A stretch of 64,000 nt of DNA from Luteimonas aestuarii (GTDB taxonomy: Bacteria > Pseudomonadota > Gammaproteobacteria > Xanthomonadales > Xanthomonadaceae), in the NCBI RefSeq assembly GCF_004357985.1, contig NZ_SMTF01000004.1:1-64000 (forward strand), given 5' to 3'. Numbering within the stretch: the first letter of the stretch is position 1; every line of letters begins with the position of its first letter. The notes under the pieces are model-generated. The model ran no database searches. It was not told where the DNA came from and saw only the letters and a list, made by a program, of their open reading frames with translations. Of this stretch, positions 26,855-35,962 are shown one piece after another. The position numbers and the translations under genes were made by a program.

Positions 26855-28740
26855 GCCGCAATCTCCCCTTCCACGTCGTGTTCGCCGTCGGCCTTGCCGT
26901 GGTGTGCTGGATCGCCATCGGTTTCGCCACCACCAGTCCGGTCGCGTTCGTCGTGACCCTGGTGATCGCCGGCGGCTATCTGGCCGGCGCCCTCGAGCTG
27001 CATCGTTATCGCGCGGCGACCGCCACCCTGTTGCAGGTGGTGGACAATGCCGACGCTGCGACCAACGATCTCGATGGCTGGCTGCAGCGCCTCGACCCAG
27101 GCCTGCGCACCGCCACGCGCCAGCGCATCGAAGGCGAACGCGCGGCCTTGCCCGCGCCGATGCTCACGCCGTACCTCGTCGGCCTGCTGGTGCTGCTGGG
27201 CATGCTGGGCACCCTGCTGGGCATGATGCTGACCCTGCGCGGCACCGGCATGGCGCTGGAAACCGCCACCGACCTGCAGGCGGTGCGCGATTCGCTGGCC
27301 GCGCCGGTGAAGGGGCTGGGTTTTGCCTTCGGCGCTTCGATCGCGGGCGTGGCCGCGTCGGCCATGCTCGGCCTGCTGGCCACGCTGTGCCGCCGCGAAC
27401 GGCAAACGGCGGTGCAGCGCCTCGACGCCCTCGCCGCATCGGCGCTGCGCCCGCACACGCCGGCACACCAGCGCGAACAGACCCTGCTGCTGTTGCAGCA
27501 ACAGGCCGAACTGATGCCGGCACTGGTGGCGCAGCTGCAGGCGATGGTGTCCGCCGTGGAGCGACAGGGCGAGGCGACGCATGCGCGCCTGCTGGCGCAG
27601 CAGGACGCCTTCCACGCGCGCACCGACCACTTCCACCAGCAGTTGGGTACCACCGTTGCCGACGCATTGCGGCAAGGCGCCGCCGACAGTGCACGCGCCG
27701 CCGGCGCGGCGCTGCAGCCGGTCGTCGCCTCCACGATGGCCACGCTGGCCAGCGAACAATCCGCCCTGCATGCGCACGTCAGCCAGTCCGTGGATCGCCA
27801 GGTGGCGGCCACCACGGAAAGCCTCGACACCGCCGTCGCCGCGCTGTCCGCGCGCTGGCAAGGCGCCGTGGATGCACAGCACGCCTCCAACGCCACGCTG
27901 GCCCAGGACCTGCAGCAGGCGCTGCAGGCCTTCGCCGATCGCTTCGAACAACGTTCGCAGGCGCTGGTCGATGCCGTGTCCGCGCGCCTCGATGCCAACG
28001 TGTCCAGCGTCGCCGACACCTGGCGCGATGCCCTCGCGCAGCAGCAGGCCGCGCACGATGCGATGGCCGCCCAAGCCACGCAGGCGGTGTGCGCCACGCT
28101 CGAGACCACCGCCAACGACATCGTCGCGCAATCGCAGTCGCACGCCGCCAGCACCCTCGCCGAGATCGCAGGCCTGGCGCAGGCGGCGTCCGAAGCGCCG
28201 CGCGTGGCCGCCGAAGTCATCGGCGAACTGCGCCAGGCGCTGTCCGACAGCATGGCGCGCGACACCGCGATGCTGGAAGAGCGCACGCGCCTGGTCGAAA
28301 CCCTCGGCACCTTGCTGGAATCGGTGAACCTGGCGTCCACCGAGCAGCGCGCCGCGGTGGATGCGCTGGTCGCCACGTCCGGCGACATGCTCGAACGCCT
28401 GGGCGCGCGCTTCGATGCGCAGGTGCAGGCCGGCACGCAGGCGCTGGCGCAGGTCTCCGCCGAAGTCGCCGCGGGCGCGAACGAGGTCGCCAGCCTCGGC
28501 GACGCGTTCGGCGCGGCGGTGCAGGTGTTCGGCGACGCCAACCAGCAGCTGGCAGAGCGCCTGCAGCGCGTCGAGGCGGCGCTGGACAAGTCCACCGCGC
28601 GCAGCGACCAGCAGCTGGCCTACTACGTGGCGCAGGCACGCGAGGTCATCGACCTCAGCCTGCTGACCCAGCGCCAGGTGATCGCCGACCTGCAGCGCCT
28701 GCACGCGCAATCCAGCGACGACCGGGCGGAAGCAGCATGA
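26851..28740 (+). CDS. DUF802 membrane protein with MotA/TolQ/ZorA-like core and long helical tail
   Basis: 629 aa. Hydrophobic segments are at about 7-27, 31-49, 106-130 and 155-180. The third carries GMLGTLLGMM (117-126), which matches the G-x-x-G-T-x-x-G signature of the MotA/ExbB/TolQ third helix. The fourth, PVKGLGFAFGASIAGVAASAMLGLL, matches the Gly/Ala-rich closing helix of the same superfamily. Residues ~185-629 are a continuous Ala/Gln-rich helical tail with no membrane segment, containing the repeated DUF802 units, comparable in plan to the long ZorA tail. The stop overlaps the next start (ATGA at 28737-28740). DUF802 is a domain of unknown function; assignment as a stator subunit of an ion-driven motor is inference from these motifs and from the MotB-like neighbour. 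Confidence 0.8.
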   Translation: MSRNLPFHVVFAVGLAVVCWIAIGFATTSPVAFVVTLVIAGGYLAGALELHRYRAATATLLQVVDNADAATNDLDGWLQRLDPGLRTATRQRIEGERAALPAPMLTPYLVGLLVLLGMLGTLLGMMLTLRGTGMALETATDLQAVRDSLAAPVKGLGFAFGASIAGVAASAMLGLLATLCRRERQTAVQRLDALAASALRPHTPAHQREQTLLLLQQQAELMPALVAQLQAMVSAVERQGEATHARLLAQQDAFHARTDHFHQQLGTTVADALRQGAADSARAAGAALQPVVASTMATLASEQSALHAHVSQSVDRQVAATTESLDTAVAALSARWQGAVDAQHASNATLAQDLQQALQAFADRFEQRSQALVDAVSARLDANVSSVADTWRDALAQQQAAHDAMAAQATQAVCATLETTANDIVAQSQSHAASTLAEIAGLAQAASEAPRVAAEVIGELRQALSDSMARDTAMLEERTRLVETLGTLLESVNLASTEQRAAVDALVATSGDMLERLGARFDAQVQAGTQALAQVSAEVAAGANEVASLGDAFGAAVQVFGDANQQLAERLQRVEAALDKSTARSDQQLAYYVAQAREVIDLSLLTQRQVIADLQRLHAQSSDDRAEAA

Positions 28741-29384
28741 ATCCCGAGGGCGAGGACGCCGGCGCGATCGCGCCGGTGTGGCCGGCATTCGGCGACCTGA
28801 TGGCGGTGCTGCTGGGCGCCTTCGTGCTGATCCTGGTCGGCGTGATCGGCGTGCAACTGCATCTCGAACTCAAGCTGGTCGAGGAGACGCGCCAGCGCCA
28901 GGCCGAACAACAGCAGCGGCAGGCGCTGGAACAGGCCTTGGCCGCACCGCTGGCGGCGGGACGCATCACCCTGGTCGATGGCCGCATCGGCATCCACGGC
29001 AGCGTGCTGTTCGCGCTGAACTCCGACCGCCTGCAGCCCGAAGGCGAGACGCTGCTTCGAAGCCTGGCCGGGCCATTGGCGGAGTACCTGCAGGCACGCG
29101 ACGAGATCCTGATGGTCAGCGGCTTCACCGACGACCAGCCGATCCACGACGGCAACCGCCGCTATGCCGACAACTGGGAACTGTCCGCGCAGCGCGCGCT
29201 GACCGTGACCCGCGCGCTGGTCGCCGACGGCGTGCCTTCGGGCGCGGTGTTCGCCGCGGCGTTCGGCGCCGAGCAGCCGCTGGCATCGAACGCCGACGAC
29301 GCCGGCCGCGCACGCAACCGCCGCGTGGAACTGGCGCCGGTGCCACGCACGCGGCAAGTGGCGCAGGCCGACGATGTCCGCTGA
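28737..29384 (+). CDS. MotB/ZorB-like OmpA-family protein
   Basis: 215 aa. A short cytoplasmic N-terminus is followed by one membrane span (~21-41) that opens with an Asp: WPAFGDLMAVLLGAF. This resembles the W...D.M.A...AF pattern around the proton-binding Asp of MotB. A Gln/Glu-rich linker (~45-75) leads to a periplasmic OmpA-type peptidoglycan-binding domain: ALNSDRLQPEG, VSGFTDDQPI, NWELSAQRALTVTRAL and ARNRRVEL, including the conserved Asp and Arg. It overlaps DUF802 upstream by 4 bases and DUF2894 downstream by 11. The order (MotA-like then MotB-like) is the same as in motAB, tolQR and zorAB. Confidence 0.85.
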   Translation: MNPEGEDAGAIAPVWPAFGDLMAVLLGAFVLILVGVIGVQLHLELKLVEETRQRQAEQQQRQALEQALAAPLAAGRITLVDGRIGIHGSVLFALNSDRLQPEGETLLRSLAGPLAEYLQARDEILMVSGFTDDQPIHDGNRRYADNWELSAQRALTVTRALVADGVPSGAVFAAAFGAEQPLASNADDAGRARNRRVELAPVPRTRQVAQADDVR

Positions 29385-30021
29385 CGCGCGCGATCTCGAA
29401 GCCCGCCTCGCGCAGTGGCGCGATGCCGGCGCCGAACGGCTGGCACCGCTGCCGTTCCACCTGTTGCGCGCGATGGCCGAGCGGCTGCCGCAGCACGTCG
29501 GCGAGACGCGCACCCTGCTTGCGCAGCGGCTCGACGTGTTGGTCGCGACCCACGCCCCTGCCATCGACGCCGCCGTGGCTGCGGCACGCGACATGCAGGC
29601 GACCCGCGACGCCGATGCTTTGGCCGACGATGCACTCGCCAGCCTGCTGGCCCGCCTTGCGCGCGACGATCCCGAGGCAAACGCTGCCGCAGAAGCCGAA
29701 GCCGGCGCCGCGACCGCGCCCTCCAACTCGCCGGCCGCGCATGCACTGGCCGAAGCCCGTCGCGCCTGGTCCGGCGTGCGCGCCCGCAGCCAGCTGCAGC
29801 AGTCATTGCAACAGACGGCCGAAGACGCCGGGCCGCTCAATTCCAGCCGCCTGGTGCACCGGATGCTGGCGCGCATGCAGGCGCTCTCGCCCGGCTACCT
29901 CCAGCACTTCGTCTCCTACATGGATGCATTGGCGTGGCTGGACGACCACGCCCGCAACGGCGCCGTGCAAGGCGATGGCGCGAAGCCGTCGCGCAAGCGC
30001 AAGTCGCGCAAGGCTGGCTGA
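29374..30021 (+). CDS. DUF2894 protein, last gene of the putative motor operon
   Basis: 215 aa, starting within the last codons of the OmpA gene (11-base overlap). It is soluble and helical: DLEARLAQWRDAGAERLAPLPFHLLRAMAERL at the start, a low-complexity Ala/Glu segment (~100-125), then the conserved block LNSSRLVHRMLARMQALSPGYLQHFVSYMDALAWLD, and a basic tail KPSRKRKSRKAG. No enzymatic motif is seen. The function is unknown. With DUF3348 it forms the soluble part of the four-gene set, and the basic tail could contact membrane or nucleic acid. Confidence 0.82.
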   Translation: MSADARDLEARLAQWRDAGAERLAPLPFHLLRAMAERLPQHVGETRTLLAQRLDVLVATHAPAIDAAVAAARDMQATRDADALADDALASLLARLARDDPEANAAAEAEAGAATAPSNSPAAHALAEARRAWSGVRARSQLQQSLQQTAEDAGPLNSSRLVHRMLARMQALSPGYLQHFVSYMDALAWLDDHARNGAVQGDGAKPSRKRKSRKAG

Positions 30022-30098
30022 GCCCGCCGCCGGCTTCAGCTGCCGACAGGGCGCCGCCCGCTATGCTGCCGCCCACCCTGTCGCCATCCCTTGCCCGC

Positions 30099-31157
30099 AT
30101 GATCCTTGCCCGCCTGCCCCGGCTACCCGCCACCGCCCTCGCCTGCCTGATGGTGTTGCTGGCCGCCTGCGGCGGACGCGACGCCACCACGCGCAGCGAC
30201 ACCCTGCTGGCGCCGGTGGTGGTGACACCCGCGCCCGCGCCCGCGTTGCCGCCCCTGCGCATCGGCCTCGCGCTGGGCGGCGGCGCGGCCAAGGGCTTTG
30301 CCCACATCGGTGTGATCAAGATGCTGGAGGCCAACGGCATCCAGGTCGACGTGGTCTCCGGCACCAGCGCCGGCAGCGTGGTCGGCGCGTTCTACGCCAG
30401 CGGCATGGACGCGTTCCGCATGCAGGAACGCGCGGTGGCGCTGGACGAATCCAGCCTGCGCGACGTGCGACTGTTTTCCGGCGGGCTGGTGCGCGGGCAG
30501 GCGCTGGAGGACTACATCAACACCGAGATCAACCGCCTGCCGATCGAGCGCATGCGCAAGCCGTTCGCCGCGGTGGCCACGCGCCTGGACACCGGCGATC
30601 GCGTGGTGTTCGTGCGCGGCAACACCGGGCAGGCGGTGCGCGCGTCGAGCAGCGTGCCGGGCGTGTTCGAACCCGTCCGCATCGGTGAGCGCAGCTATGT
30701 CGACGGCGGCGTGGTCAGCCCGGTGCCGGTGGACGCCGCGCGCCAGCTCGGCGCCGACCTCGTCATCGCCGTGGACATCTCCAGCAAGGCCGCGGGCAAC
30801 ACGCCCACCGGCATGGCCGGCATCGTCAACCAGTCGATCATGATCATGGGCCAGACCCTCGGCCGCCAGGAGCTGGCGCGCGCCGAGGTGGTGATCCGCC
30901 CGCAGGTCAACGACATCGGCCCGGTCAGCTTCCAGCAGCGCAATGCCGCGATCCTCGAAGGCGAACGCGCCGCGCTGGCGGCGCTGCCGCAGATCCGTAC
31001 CGCGATCGCCCAGGCCGAACGCAGCCGCCGCGAAACCGCGCAACGCGCAGCCGAAGCCGCCGCCCCCGTCGTCGAACCTGCACCCCGGGACATCAACTGC
31101 GGCGACAGCTGGGTGCGCCGGCTCAATCCGTTCGCGCGCGACCGGCCCTGCGGTTGA
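30099..31157 (+). CDS. Patatin-like phospholipase lipoprotein (RssA-like)
   Basis: 352 aa from the ATG at 30099; an ATG at 30063 in frame is also possible. The lipobox is ALACLMVLLAAC-G. The patatin domain (~60-250) has the oxyanion loop LGGGAAKGFAHIG, nucleophile GTSAGSVVG (GxSxG) and catalytic Asp in YVDGGVVSPVP. A C-terminal helical, Ala/Arg-rich tail ends DSWVRRLNPFARDRP. Proteins of this group are membrane-linked serine lipases or esterases of unclear substrate. It follows DUF2894 after 77 bp and may be independent. It is convergent with hemN. Confidence 0.88.
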   Translation: MILARLPRLPATALACLMVLLAACGGRDATTRSDTLLAPVVVTPAPAPALPPLRIGLALGGGAAKGFAHIGVIKMLEANGIQVDVVSGTSAGSVVGAFYASGMDAFRMQERAVALDESSLRDVRLFSGGLVRGQALEDYINTEINRLPIERMRKPFAAVATRLDTGDRVVFVRGNTGQAVRASSSVPGVFEPVRIGERSYVDGGVVSPVPVDAARQLGADLVIAVDISSKAAGNTPTGMAGIVNQSIMIMGQTLGRQELARAEVVIRPQVNDIGPVSFQQRNAAILEGERAALAALPQIRTAIAQAERSRRETAQRAAEAAAPVVEPAPRDINCGDSWVRRLNPFARDRPCG

Positions 31158-31197
31158 TCGCGGGGGGCATGCACGGCTGGCCCTGGCCGGAAAGTCC

Positions 31198-32613
31198 CTA
31201 GACCGCGCGCGAATACCCGCCTTGCCCCGTCGGGGTGGCGAGATAGCGGTCGAAACGCATCGCGATCACCCGCAGCAGCGCGCGGCCCCGCGCCGTGGCG
31301 ACGATGCGGTCGCCGCAGCAATCCACCAGGCCATCGGCCTGCAGCGGCTGCAGTGCCGCCAGCGCGTCGCTGAAGTAGGCCGGGAACGCGATGCCGTGGC
31401 GTCGCTCGATGTCGCCGATGTCGATCTCGCCGCGGCACATCAGCTGCTGGATCACGTCGGCCCGCAGCAGGTCGTCCGCGTCCATGCACAGTCCGCGCCA
31501 CAGCGGTTGCCGCCCGGCATCCACCATCGCCTCCCACGCCGTCAGGTCGCGCTGGTTCTGGCTGAAGCTGTCGCCGATGCGGCTGATCGCGCTCACTCCC
31601 AGGCCCACGAGATCGGTATCGGCATGGGTGGTGTAGCCCATGAAGTTGCGATGCAGCCCGCCCTCCCGTCGCGCGCGGGCCAGCGCATCGTCCGGCAGGG
31701 CGAAGTGGTCCATGCCGATGTACTCGTAGCCTGCGGCCGATAGCCGCTCCACCGCCATGCCCAGCAGTGCCAGGCGCCCCTCCGGCCCAGGCAGGTCCTC
31801 ATCGCGGATCTGCCGCTGGGCGCGGAACAACTGCGGCATGTGCGCGTAGCCGTAGATCGCCAGGCGGTCGGGACGCGCGGCGACCACGGTGTCCAGCGTG
31901 TGGGAGAAGCCGGACAGCGTCTGCTTCGGCAGTCCGTAGATCAGGTCGACGTTGACCGAACGCATGCCATAACGACGGCAGGCATCGATGATCTCGAGCG
32001 TGTCGTCCACGCCCTGCTCGCGATTGATCGCCAGTTGCACCGCCGGATCGAAGTCCTGCACGCCCAGGCTGGTGCGGTTGAACCCGATCGCCGAGAGCAT
32101 CGCGATGTCGTCCGCGGTCACGTGGCGAGGGTCCAGTTCGATCGAGAAGTCGCGTCCGGGGGTGGCGCTGAAGCCGAAGCGCCGGCCCAATCCGTCCACC
32201 AGCCTCTCCAGCAGCGCCGGGCGCAGGAAGTTGGGCGTCCCGCCACCCAGGTGCAGCTGCACCACCTGCCGTCCCCTGTCGAACAGGGGCGCGACCATCG
32301 CCACTTCGCGCAGCAGCCGGTCCACGTAGTCCAGCCCACGGGTGTTGTCGCGCGTGACCACGCGGTTGCAGCCGCAGTAGAAGCACGGGCTGTTGCAGAA
32401 CGGGACATGGACGTAGAGCGACAGCGGCGTGGCGCGCACGTTGCCCCGCGCCACCGCACGGCGGTAGCCATCTTCGCCGAAGGCCGGATCGAAACTGGGC
32501 GCAGTGGGGTACGAGGTATAGCGCGGACCCGGACCGTCGTAGCGACGCAACAGGTCGGTGTCGAAGGTCCAATCCGCGGCGGGGGTGGGGATACTGGTAG
32601 ATGCGCTGTCCAT
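31198..32613 (-). CDS. hemN: Oxygen-independent coproporphyrinogen III dehydrogenase
   Basis: 471 aa from the ATG at 32613. The radical-SAM motif is the HemN form CNSPCFYCGC (CxxxCxxCxC) in VHVPFCNSPCFYCGCNR. Further family motifs are LHLGGGTPNFL, SIELDPRHV, SLGVQDFDPAVQLAINR, VDLIYGLPKQT, YIGMDHFALP, HRNFMGYTT and LVGLGVSAIS. It decarboxylates coproporphyrinogen III to protoporphyrinogen IX without oxygen. It is divergent from ccoN. A near-perfect FNR box lies 35 bp upstream of the start, fitting expression at low oxygen, when haem is needed for cbb3 oxidase. Confidence 0.96.
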   Translation of the reverse strand: MDSASTSIPTPAADWTFDTDLLRRYDGPGPRYTSYPTAPSFDPAFGEDGYRRAVARGNVRATPLSLYVHVPFCNSPCFYCGCNRVVTRDNTRGLDYVDRLLREVAMVAPLFDRGRQVVQLHLGGGTPNFLRPALLERLVDGLGRRFGFSATPGRDFSIELDPRHVTADDIAMLSAIGFNRTSLGVQDFDPAVQLAINREQGVDDTLEIIDACRRYGMRSVNVDLIYGLPKQTLSGFSHTLDTVVAARPDRLAIYGYAHMPQLFRAQRQIRDEDLPGPEGRLALLGMAVERLSAAGYEYIGMDHFALPDDALARARREGGLHRNFMGYTTHADTDLVGLGVSAISRIGDSFSQNQRDLTAWEAMVDAGRQPLWRGLCMDADDLLRADVIQQLMCRGEIDIGDIERRHGIAFPAYFSDALAALQPLQADGLVDCCGDRIVATARGRALLRVIAMRFDRYLATPTGQGGYSRAV

Positions 32614-32647
32614 GGCCAGAGTCTCGCGGCGGGCCGCTTTCCGCGCG

Positions 32648-32661
32648 TTGACCTCGATCAA
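32648..32661 (-). promoter_or_regulatory. FNR/Anr box upstream of hemN
   Basis: TTGACCTCGATCAA differs from the consensus TTGAT-N4-ATCAA at one position. It lies 35 bp before the hemN start codon. Confidence 0.65.
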
Positions 32662-32709
32662 GGCCTCGCAGGCGGTGAACAACGCTGGCATGGCGGCGGC
32701 GGCAGGGCG

Positions 32710-32723
32710 TTGATCTGGATCAA
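32710..32723 (+). promoter_or_regulatory. FNR/Anr box upstream of ccoN
   Basis: TTGATCTGGATCAA is a perfect match to TTGAT-N4-ATCAA. A -10-like TAGCAT at 32746-32751 places the box centre near -41.5 of a start site around 32758, the class II activator position. Confidence 0.85.
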
Positions 32724-32779
32724 GTACAAACCGTGCGTGCCTGCCTAGCATCCCCCCGTCGAAACCTGGGGAACACCCG

Positions 32780-34255
32780 ATGCAGCACGCCATCGAGGGC
32801 ACGTACAACGACAAGGTGGTCCGGCAGTTCGCCGTGATGACCGTGGCCTGGGGCATCGTCGGGATGCTGGTGGGCGTGGTCATCGCCGCGCAGCTGTACT
32901 GGCCCGACCTGACCCGCGGCATCGAGTGGCTGGGCTATGGCCGGCTGCGGCCGCTGCACACCAACGCGGTGATCTTCGCCTTCGGCGGCTCCGCGCTGTT
33001 CGCCACCAGCCTGCACGTGGTGCAGCGCACCTGCCACGTGCGGCTGCTGTCGGACAAGCTGGCCGCCTTCGTGTTCTGGGGCTGGCAGCTGGTGATCGTG
33101 CTGGCCGCCATCACCCTGCCGCTGGGGCTCACCCAGGGCAAGGAGTACGCCGAACTGATCTGGCCGATCGACATCCTGATCGCGGTGGTCTGGGTGGCCT
33201 ACGCGGTGCTGTACCTCGGCACCATCGCGATCCGCAAGGTCAAGCACATCTACGTGGCCAACTGGTTCTTCGCGGCCTTCATCATCGCGGTGGCGCTGCT
33301 GCACATCGTCAACAGCATCGCGATGCCGTCCAGCCTGCTGCACTCCTACTCCGCCTACACCGGCGCGGTCGACGCGATGGTGCAGTGGTGGTACGGCCAC
33401 AATGCGGTCGGCTTCTTCCTGACCGCGGGCTTCCTGGGGATGATGTACTACTACGTCCCCAAGCAGGCGGGCCGCCCGATCTACTCCTACCGGCTGTCGA
33501 TCGTGCACTTCTGGGCGCTGATCGCGGTCTACATGTGGGCGGGCCCGCACCACCTGCAGTACACCGCGCTGCCGGACTGGGCGCAGTCGCTGGGCATGGT
33601 GTTCTCGCTGATCCTGCTGGCGCCCAGCTGGGGCGGCGCGATCAACGGCATCATGACCCTGTCGGGCGTGTGGCACAAACTGCGCACCGACCCGATCCTC
33701 AAGTTCCTGATCGTCGCGCTGAGTTTCTACATGATCGCGACCTTCGAGGGGCCGATGATGTCGATCAAGACGGTCAACTCGCTGTCCCACTACACCGACT
33801 GGACCGTCGGCCACGTGCACGCCGGCGCGCTGGGCTGGGTGGCGATGATCTCGATTGGCTCCATCTACTCGCTGCTCCCGCGGATGCTCGGCCTGCGCGA
33901 GATGTACTCGACCAAGTGGATCGACATCCATTTCTGGGTACACACCATTGGCGTGGTGCTGTACATCGCCTCGATGTGGATCGCCGGCGTGATGCAGGGC
34001 CTGATGTGGCGCGCCACCAACGACGACGGCACGCTCACCTACACCTTCGTCGAGTCGCTCAACGCCACCTATCCCTACTACCTGGTGCGCCTGGCCGGCG
34101 GCGTGGTGGTGCTGGGCGGCATGTTGCTGATGGCCTGGAACGTGTGGAAGACCTACCAGCAGTCCAGCGCCGTGCCGGCCGACCAGCCGGCGCTGCCTCC
34201 CGACCCCCACCACGCCGTGATGCCCGCCACGGCCCGCGCAGGAGCACAGGCATGA
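32780..34255 (+). CDS. ccoN: Cytochrome cbb3 oxidase subunit I
   Basis: 491 aa from the ATG at 32780 (GGGGA upstream). A twelve-span haem-copper oxidase with cbb3-type motifs: [56 protein letters not shown] (active-site His and Tyr region), [15 protein letters not shown] (copper-ligand His pair), and [18 protein letters not shown] (haem His). It binds haem b and the b3-CuB centre and reduces O2 at low oxygen, pumping protons. It is first in the operon ccoN-O-Q-P-(98 aa)-G-H-I-S. Its stop overlaps ccoO (ATGA). Confidence 0.98.
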   Translation: MQHAIEGTYNDKVVRQFAVMTVAWGIVGMLVGVVIAAQLYWPDLTRGIEWLGYGRLRPLHTNAVIFAFGGSALFATSLHVVQRTCHVRLLSDKLAAFVFWGWQLVIVLAAITLPLGLTQGKEYAELIWPIDILIAVVWVAYAVLYLGTIAIRKVKHIYVANWFFAAFIIAVALLHIVNSIAMPSSLLHSYSAYTGAVDAMVQWWYGHNAVGFFLTAGFLGMMYYYVPKQAGRPIYSYRLSIVHFWALIAVYMWAGPHHLQYTALPDWAQSLGMVFSLILLAPSWGGAINGIMTLSGVWHKLRTDPILKFLIVALSFYMIATFEGPMMSIKTVNSLSHYTDWTVGHVHAGALGWVAMISIGSIYSLLPRMLGLREMYSTKWIDIHFWVHTIGVVLYIASMWIAGVMQGLMWRATNDDGTLTYTFVESLNATYPYYLVRLAGGVVVLGGMLLMAWNVWKTYQQSSAVPADQPALPPDPHHAVMPATARAGAQA

Positions 34256-34884
34256 GCGGCAACAACGCGCATGAGAAGGTCGAGAAGAACGTCGGCCTCA
34301 TGGCGATCCTGATCGCGGTGGTGGTGTCGTTCGGCGGCCTCGCCGAGATCGTGCCGCTGATGTACCAGGCCGAAGCCATCGAACCGCTGCCGGGCGTGGA
34401 ACCCTATCGGCCGCTCGAGCTCGCCGGACGCGACGTCTACGTGCGCGAAGGCTGCTACAACTGCCACTCGCAGATGGTGCGCACGCTGCGCTTCGAGTCC
34501 GAACGCTACGGTCACTATTCGCTGGCCGGCGAATCGGTCTACGACCGCCCCTTCCAGTGGGGCAGCAAGCGCACCGGGCCGGACCTGGCGCGCGTCGGGG
34601 GCCGCTATTCGGACGAGTGGCACCGGGTGCACCTGACCAATCCGCGCGACGTCGTGCCGGAATCCAACATGCCGGCGTACCCCTGGCTGGCCCGGCGCGC
34701 ACTGGACCGCGAGCAGATCGTGCGCCGCATGCGCGCACTGCAGCGCCTGGGCGACCCCTACACCGACGAAGACATCGCCAGTGCGCCGGAAGCGCTGGTG
34801 GGCAAGACCGAGCTGGACGCGATGGTGGCGTACCTGCAGGGACTGGGGCGCCACGCGCCGAAGGAAGGGGGGGCCACGCAATGA
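34252..34884 (+). CDS. ccoO: Cytochrome cbb3 oxidase subunit II (mono-haem)
   Basis: 210 aa. One N-terminal span (~13-35, [21 protein letters not shown]), then a single c-type haem site CYNCHSQ in [13 protein letters not shown]. The axial Met is likely in [10 protein letters not shown]. The typical [37 protein letters not shown] block is present. It passes electrons from CcoP to CcoN on the periplasmic side. It overlaps both ccoN and ccoQ by four bases. Confidence 0.98.
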   Translation: MSGNNAHEKVEKNVGLMAILIAVVVSFGGLAEIVPLMYQAEAIEPLPGVEPYRPLELAGRDVYVREGCYNCHSQMVRTLRFESERYGHYSLAGESVYDRPFQWGSKRTGPDLARVGGRYSDEWHRVHLTNPRDVVPESNMPAYPWLARRALDREQIVRRMRALQRLGDPYTDEDIASAPEALVGKTELDAMVAYLQGLGRHAPKEGGATQ

Positions 34885-35021
34885 TCTCCGGCATCGTCAC
34901 TGCCGTCCTGCTGCTGTGCTTCATCGGTGGATGGATCTGGGCGTGGAGCCCGCGGCGGAAATCCGATTTCGAGGCAGCCGCGCAGCTGCCGCTGTCCAAC
35001 GACGAGGAGCACGCGCCATGA
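34881..35021 (+). CDS. ccoQ: Cytochrome cbb3 oxidase small subunit CcoQ
   Basis: 46 aa. One membrane span ([18 protein letters not shown]) followed by [14 protein letters not shown], the usual CcoQ/FixQ signature. It stabilises the assembled oxidase. The ATG overlaps the ccoO stop, and the TGA overlaps the ccoP start. Confidence 0.93.
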   Translation: MISGIVTAVLLLCFIGGWIWAWSPRRKSDFEAAAQLPLSNDEEHAP

Positions 35022-35962
35022 GCCATGCATGGTCGTGGTACGTGATCGCACTGGTGCTGCTGAATGTCGCGGGCTGCGTCTGGCTGCTGTGGTGGACAGC
35101 CAGGCGCCGCCCGGGCGACCCCAGGCCGGAGGACACCAGCCACGTCTGGGACGGCGATCTCACCGAGTACAACAAGCCATTGCCGAAGTGGTGGATCAAC
35201 CTGTTCTACCTCACCATCGTTTTCGGCATCGGCTACCTGGTGTGGTACCCGGGCTTCGGCAATTTCGCCGGCGCCAGCGGCTGGACGTCGGCAGGCGAAC
35301 ACGATGCCGACAAGGCACGGCGCGATGCGCTGCTGGAAGAAACCTTCCGCATGTACGCCGGCCGTCCGATCGACCAGCTGGCAGCGGACCCTCAGGCGCG
35401 CGAGATCGGCCGTTCGATCTTCGCCAACACGTGCGCCGCCTGCCATGGCTCGTCCGCGCAGGGCGCGCCGGGCTATCCCAACCTCACCGACGACACCTGG
35501 AACTGGGGCGGAACCCCCGAACAGGTACTGCAGTCGGTGCTCGACGGCCGCGAAGGCATCATGCCGCCGCTGGGCACGGTGCTGACCGGCATCGGCGGCG
35601 ACGTCGCCGTCACCCAGACTGCGGCCTACGTGCGTGCGTTGCGCACGGCCGACGTGAGCCAGACGCTGCGTACCGACCAGATGGCCGCGATGGGGCAAAA
35701 GTACTTCGACAGCCTCTGCGTGGCGTGCCATGGCCCGCAGGGGCACGGAAACCCGGACCTTGGCGCACCGGACCTGACCGCGCGCAACAGCATGTATCCG
35801 TCGTCGCTCGATGGCATCCGCGCCACGATCATGCAGGGCCGGCACGGCGTGATGCCCGCGCACCGCGGCCTGCTGGGCGAGACCCGTTCCCGCCTCGCCG
35901 CCGCGTATGTGTGGTCGCTGTCCAACCCGCCCGACGCATCCGCATCGACGGCCGCGCCATGA
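35018..35962 (+). CDS. ccoP: Cytochrome cbb3 oxidase subunit III (di-haem)
   Basis: 314 aa. Two N-terminal spans (~5-25 and ~60-80), with the linker HVWDGDLTEYNKPLPKWWINLF typical of CcoP. Two cytochrome c domains follow, with haem sites CAACHGS and CVACHGP; the candidate axial Met residues are in GIMPPLG and GVMPAH. It accepts electrons from cytochrome c or the bc1 complex and passes them to CcoO. It overlaps ccoQ and the next small gene. Confidence 0.97.
   Translation: MSHAWSWYVIALVLLNVAGCVWLLWWTARRRPGDPRPEDTSHVWDGDLTEYNKPLPKWWINLFYLTIVFGIGYLVWYPGFGNFAGASGWTSAGEHDADKARRDALLEETFRMYAGRPIDQLAADPQAREIGRSIFANTCAACHGSSAQGAPGYPNLTDDTWNWGGTPEQVLQSVLDGREGIMPPLGTVLTGIGGDVAVTQTAAYVRALRTADVSQTLRTDQMAAMGQKYFDSLCVACHGPQGHGNPDLGAPDLTARNSMYPSSLDGIRATIMQGRHGVMPAHRGLLGETRSRLAAAYVWSLSNPPDASASTAAP

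Noticed and set aside
26017-28788. 923-codon minus-strand frame opposite the DUF3348/DUF802 genes
   Set aside because: His/Gln/Arg-rich antisense frame with no motif, opposite two translationally coupled genes with clear family features.
26105-30021. Calling the DUF802 operon a Zorya defence system outright
   Set aside because: The membrane core layout is similar, but ZorC, ZorD or ZorE-like effectors are absent and no other defence gene is nearby. It is reported only as a candidate motor.
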